A stretch of DNA of 64,000 nt from Rhynchonema sp. JSB1_4 (taxonomy: Eukaryota > Nematoda > Chromadorea > Monhysterida > Xyalidae): NCBI GenBank assembly GCA_030248065.1, contig JASAMV010006671.1:62001-126000 (forward strand). Reading direction: 5' to 3'. Below, piece by piece: positions 59,301 to 64,000 of this stretch. The position numbers were made by a program, and so were the translations under genes. Within the stretch, counting starts at the first letter, position 1, and every line of letters starts with the position of its first letter. The notes below the pieces were generated by a model. The model saw only the letters and a list, made by a program, of their open reading frames with translations, searched no databases and was not told the origin of the DNA.

Positions 59301-60650
59301 GCAGAAAAATCTGAACTTTACAAAATCATTCACTCACCACCGCTGTCCTTCGCAGAGCTCTCACTCCATCTGCGTGACAAGCCGCCGAGGATTCCACTGA
59401 TCATACCTGAACGCAAATGTCAAGTTTTGTCAAAGTTGCAGAAAGGAGGGAGAAACGTCGACGCAACAAGCTCAAGTTTTGTTCTGTAAAGTTATAGAAC
59501 TCGTCGATCAATTGAAACCCCAAAAAGCCAAAATGCACGCACCCGTTTGTAGCGTTCCAATCAGTTTCGTCTTTCCAACACCGGAATTGCCGAAGAATTT
59601 CAGCTTTATTCTTCTCAATGGTGATTCAAGGGGACACAGTTGGTCGATGTATGCCTCGCGGTCTGCGTCCGGTTTGAGTTTGGCCAACAGCCCACCCACA
59701 TTCGTGTGCTCTTGGGCCAGAGCCATGATCTCGGGCGTAAGACCGTCCTGTACAAGCAGTTGGGTGTTGGAAAATTCAAATCAAGAGAAAATATTGTTTT
59801 TTCAAAAGAAAGTCGCCCACTTTGTTCTTAATATTGAGATTAGCACCGGATAGACACAACACACGCACGAGCTCCAGCTGACCGTCCTTGGCCGCAATAT
59901 GCAGAGGCGACATGGTGTGCTGCAAACAAGGAAATGTTTTGGACGAACCATAAATATTACAGCTTTCGAATGTTGTTTGATCATATTTGGCTTGTCTCAT
60001 ACAACGACTACGGGGAAGAACAATGAAAATGTTTTCCGAAAAACATATAGCAACGGCCATTTTGCATACACTGCTTCCAAGCAAACATCATGAAAAATTA
60101 TCAAACCAACCACATTCAACACGTCGACAGGACTGCCCAGATGACAGAGAGTTTGCACGGCCGTTAGCGAATTACAACGACACGCGATGTGCAGCGGGGT
60201 GTCGCCGTTCTGAATCAGGCTATGAAATGTTTTGAAAGGCAATGTATCATCGGTGAAACATTACAACTTACAGCATCCTGAACATCAAGGCGACATCCTT
60301 TGGTCATCAGCAGACGCGCAATGTCCGTATGGCGGCGGGCCAGCGCCAGATGGAGCGGCGTTTGACCGTTCTACAAACGAAAACAAATAAGAAAATTAGT
60401 GTGAATTAAAACAGAGAAAATACAGTACACAAACCTTGTCCTGCAGATCAATGGGCGGGTCGGCACACTCGAGCAGACTTTCCACGCACTCAATGTGACC
60501 ACGGGCGGATGCACAGTGCAACGCAGTCTCCTCATCCTGAAATTGATTCTTTTTACATGAATTTAGAAATAAAAGACATTAAAATGATAAAAAAACAGTT
60601 TCTAAACATTCACTCACGCAATTGTGCACCTCGCGATGTGATAATGCCAT
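53338..60650 (-). CDS. dapk-1: Death-associated protein kinase homologue, ankyrin-ROC-COR-death part
   Basis: Twenty exons close in phase, giving about 946 aa from a possible ATG at 60650. Ankyrin exons are 60435-60536, 60272-60370, 60111-60209 and 59821-59919, each about one repeat (TPLHLALARRH, TPLHIACRC). Exon 59543-59747 holds the ROC P-loop FFGNSGVGKTKLI preceded by RRIKLK, as in DAPK1. Further ROC exons include EFSGWEFSGYEPYHQVYDHF and VVLVATHVDQL; the COR part has NPLASEAHCRQLMQQL. Next comes CFGCRDV with LACLLDPSDSMGRDWS, a DAPK hallmark. The death domain is in the last exon (53338-53654), which ends STVSR like vertebrate DAPK. DAPKs are cytoskeletal Ca2+/calmodulin kinases in cell death and autophagy. 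No kinase, calmodulin-binding segment or early ankyrin repeats are visible in the window. They may lie beyond 64000, or the gene may start at 60650 just after an acceptor (TTGTCCAG). Confidence 0.9.
54319..54400. mobile_element. Partial MITE (GGCGGACGGGCAATTGAGC family) in a dapk-1 intron
   Basis: About 80 bp match the left arm of the telomere-hexamer MITE at 32601 (GGCGGACGGG, GCAAGACCACTTTG, GTGAAAAAGAGCA). The right arm and the GCCTAA core are absent. It lies in the intron 54147-54515. Confidence 0.7.
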
Positions 60651-60655
60651 TATTT

Positions 60656-63600
60656 CTGGACAAAATAATTCAGCTCAGTTTAAAGTTCGGCGAAAAAGAG
60701 CACATGTAGAGAAATGTTGTTGATTCTTTTTGAGGAAATAGCAAGCTAAAAAGATTAATTGAAAGTTGAACGTGTGGCGGCGTGGGCGATATAAATAAGC
60801 ACCATCCATCAGCAAAGTTTGCAAACATGAAAAACACTTTAAAAATTGCGTACATGGCTACCGATCAAGATTGAAATGAGTTTCGCATTCCTGTACTGTA
60901 CACTTCCAAATAATTTCAAATTTCATCGCAGAGCGTAGTGCCGGCGTGCAGGGATATATAAACTACAAATTAAGGTTAATCCCACCAAAAAACGCAGAAT
61001 GAAAATTCACTCAGTTTTGATGGCGAAAAACAGCGGGAGAGAGCTTGCTGCGGTTGGCACCATGTCTAAAAAATTGGACAATTCCAGAGACCAGACTACA
61101 CGGTGCACTGGCATGGCACCGTTGGACTGCAGTCAAACGTCAAATATGAGCTATTGAAATATGCAGATGCTGCGTATCGCATATGCATGAAGGAGGGAAC
61201 AAAGCCCAAGTGGCATGTTTTGGGTGCAGACTGCACATAAAACGAATCATTCCACGCACCGCCAGCCAACAATGAAACATGTACCATCTCGCACGACAGG
61301 AATTGTTCCCTTGTCAATTGACAAAGTTGGTAGCGCTGGGTTCGCTGTGTGTGTCCGGTGAGAAGGCAGATGCGATAACTGCAACACTTCAGGGCGGACT
61401 CATGGCGACCACGCAGTTTATAGGTCAGAAGAACATTCATGCATTCCACGCTTTAGCCAAAAAATCAACAGTTTTTTCAAGTGCGCTTGCATATTTTTTC
61501 AATTCAGTCAGCTAAATAGGTGCATGTGTGCAAAGTAGCGACAAAATCCCACGTCAACTTACGAATAAACAGGACCACGACTACAGCTATAAATTTATAC
61601 CAACTAAATCTGACAACAGGTCTGGTGTACGAAAACATGCACGCACTGTTCCGAGCGGCTTATAAATAATCACACAAACCAAACTATTCGTGTTTGGTTT
61701 GTGTTGTAGTGGTAATTTCGAAAAACACCAAATGACCGCACTGGTGGGAAAAAGGGAACCTTGAAAATAAATCCGCTTATATGCTCTGGAAATGCAGGTC
61801 TTTCGTAACGCTATAAGTCGCAAATGAATTCAGGAAAGACGAAGACGGCTCCCAAAGACAGTGTAAAGTCCTATCCGTCAATAAAGCACCGAAAAACCAG
61901 CCTCACGTGTTGTTAAGCCATTCAAGCGCAGTGGGGAAATAGCAAAAAACGGAAATGCATTAATACGAAATATCGCATAAAAGTTGTCTTGTGTGCCAGG
62001 CGCAAAAGGGTGCCACGGCTGCGGGGACCATGCCATACGTGGTATCACCAAAGTTTTATGTTTTCTAAACCTCTACAACCCACGCAATATCCGTTCAGTT
62101 CTGGATTAATCCAGTTTAGAACGTTTAGCAGAACTGGACAGCATTCTTGTGAGACTATAAACGAGAAATAAGCGGTCCATAAAACTTGCGTGCCTAGGAA
62201 CACTTATGAATTTTGGATGCCGCAATTTAGTTGGCTGGCATGCAGAGGGTATCAGCAGACTATTTGATGTCAAGTCATGACTTTGAATAATGTGGCAGCT
62301 GACACGGAATTTCAATTGGGGAGCTGACTAAATTCGCCCGAAGTCAAGCGTTAGCTTGTCAAGCTGGCTCAAAGAAAAAGAAATTTCAAGAATTTTCAAC
62401 GAATATCGCCAATTCAACAAAGTCCAAAAAACACCAGAGTTGCCGGTTGTTTTCGAAAAGCATTCAACAATATCAAAATCACAAAAGACTACCTAAGGCA
62501 GAACAGCCGCGCAGGTCAATACAATACACAGGTGCGCTTTTATGTTTGGTTGGTTGCGGTTGCACGCAGGCAACTTGCACTTTTCCAGAGTTTATTATGT
62601 AATATATTTTGGTATGACGAAACCAACCAAACACAGCAACAGAGAAACAGAGATACATACAAGGGGAGTCAAGTAAAAAGAACGTGCTGCAAGCAAATAC
62701 AACAATGCGCGCACACAAAAAAGTGCTGCTGCATATCGGATAGAAGACGTAAGAGAGTGGAAATTCGGCATATTATTTTGTTGCAGCACAACACGAAATG
62801 CGCCTATAGGTGTTAGTCAATAAATATGTTCCAAAGTAGCTAAACTAGACATACGAGGCAAGAATATTCGATACATAAGGTGGACTGAGGCATAAACAGG
62901 CAGGCAGTTGCAGTCAGCCAGAATTTACGAGGTACGGGGGTACTTTGACACCTGGTTGTCGTCTACGTACACATACATACATGGGAGGTATAACAGCGCA
63001 AATGAGTTCGTAATACGTACGTACATAGTTGAGTTGTGAGGGAAAATGTTCACTGGCTTGGTTGTTTCAATGAAGTAGCGCGAGATCATAGAATGACTCA
63101 TTTTCGAACAACACAGCACTCAACTCAACAACCCAACCAATAATCCAATAAAGGGCATGTGGCAACGCATGTAAATTTCATAATTCATCAACCGCAAAAT
63201 CTGAATCATGCATCCACCGCACACACAAAGCGATTTTAGGGGAATTTTTGGACGAACTGCGATTGCACCAGACACAAAGCACCAGTACAAGGCTGTTTAG
63301 AGGGACACATCGGGGAAACAGTCCACTAGTCAATCTATCAAAACACATGAGTGAACATACACATAAATTCGCGTTGTTCCGTTATTTTTCAACATGATAA
63401 TGGAGCAAGAGCGAATAAATAATAACGGGGAAACGGAAGCGACAACAGCGAACGTCCATACCATACGAAGTCTATCAGACAAACCAAAACCTGTATGCAG
63501 CAGCAGTGCAGTGCACATGCAGGAAAGGCAGTGTGCTTGCAGACAGCCACAATAATAAAGCTGCATCCAGGTATACATGCAGTGCAGTAAACTAGCCATA

Positions 63601-64000
63601 TACCACATACCTTGCCACATACTACCTAGTAGCACATCATGCGCCTACCTGGCTCCGTCTGTGTATCTGCTTGTGCCCTCTACCTGCGCACAGCTAATTT
63701 ATGCACTGCTGCTGTGAGCATAGGCAAGCACCTATCTACCCACCTGGTGGAACACCACAATATCTGGATACAAAGCCTTGGGAAGCAAGCCATCTATCCA
63801 GCTAACAAGCGAATAAACATCTTCACATGAGCTGCCTGTCTGCCGTCTGCGTCGTCACCAATATTTTTCAAACAGACCGCTGTCATGTAGGGATAGGTTT
63901 AGTTGAGAATTATCCTGGTAAACATGGCAGCTATTGTACGTAGGTATTTTTATTTATGTACCACGCAGCTGTGCCCGCAATAATAGGACCAACGCAACAG
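60656..64000. other. No gene recognised (dapk-1 upstream or first intron)
   Basis: Open frames are short and unsupported. A frame near 61300-61430 is open on both strands but resembles nothing known to me. No kinase motifs (glycine loop, HRD, DFG) are seen on the minus strand. The region is either the dapk-1 promoter or part of a long intron. Confidence 0.4.

Noticed and set aside
61096..61515. Open frames on both strands near 61.3 kb as a possible dapk-1 upstream exon
   Set aside because: No ankyrin or kinase motif and no convincing splice pair.

Overview
This is a eukaryotic, intron-rich window, most likely from a nematode. The gene content (a tetraspanin with a CCG motif, a collagen/olfactomedin type II membrane protein, a DAPK homologue, short introns with TTTTCAG-like acceptors) fits a metazoan. 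The nematode-type telomere hexamer (TTAGGC/GCCTAA) occurs as an interstitial run near 32.7 kb. I cannot name the species. All gene models were built by eye from splice sites, reading phase and remembered protein families.

Layout. 0-2.3 kb: GC-rich and palindromic non-autonomous DNA transposons. 2.5-5.6 kb (+): tetraspanin, ten exons. 6.0-6.9 kb: hAT-like MITE with a perfect 8-bp target duplication. 7.6-13.2 kb (+): NCOA5-like RNA-binding coactivator with another hAT-like MITE and an antisense tRNA remnant in introns. 15.0-20.8 kb: two convergent, very divergent ionotropic-receptor-like genes. The + copy is broken by an in-frame TAG and the - copy lacks its N-terminal half. A membrane-anchored DUF1771/SMR-type gene and receptor-gene debris lie between them. 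23.9-26.4 kb (+): gliomedin/UNC-122-like collagen-olfactomedin gene. 27.0-27.4 kb (+): small secreted protein.

28.4-44.3 kb is the most rearranged part. Two direct copies of a 3.5-kb segment, each with a 16-finger C2H2 gene, flank a 6.6-kb foldback-like element. Its arms hold ~20-bp satellite repeats and three 539-bp units in mirror order. A MITE carrying telomeric hexamers and an odd A/C-rich, T-poor stretch lie just to the left of the foldback element.

46.0-60.7 kb is a co-oriented minus-strand cluster: an F-box protein gene (one intron is mostly a palindromic MITE), SRFBP1/BUD22, and dapk-1. The visible dapk-1 exons encode ankyrin repeats, ROC-COR and a death domain but no kinase. 60.7-64 kb holds nothing I can assign.

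The genes do not form one pathway. The shared theme is heavy activity of small inverted-repeat transposons in introns and between genes. The best candidates for undescribed biology are the receptor-like family with no room for a pore loop, the foldback element, the telomere-hexamer MITE and the possible kinase-less DAPK.
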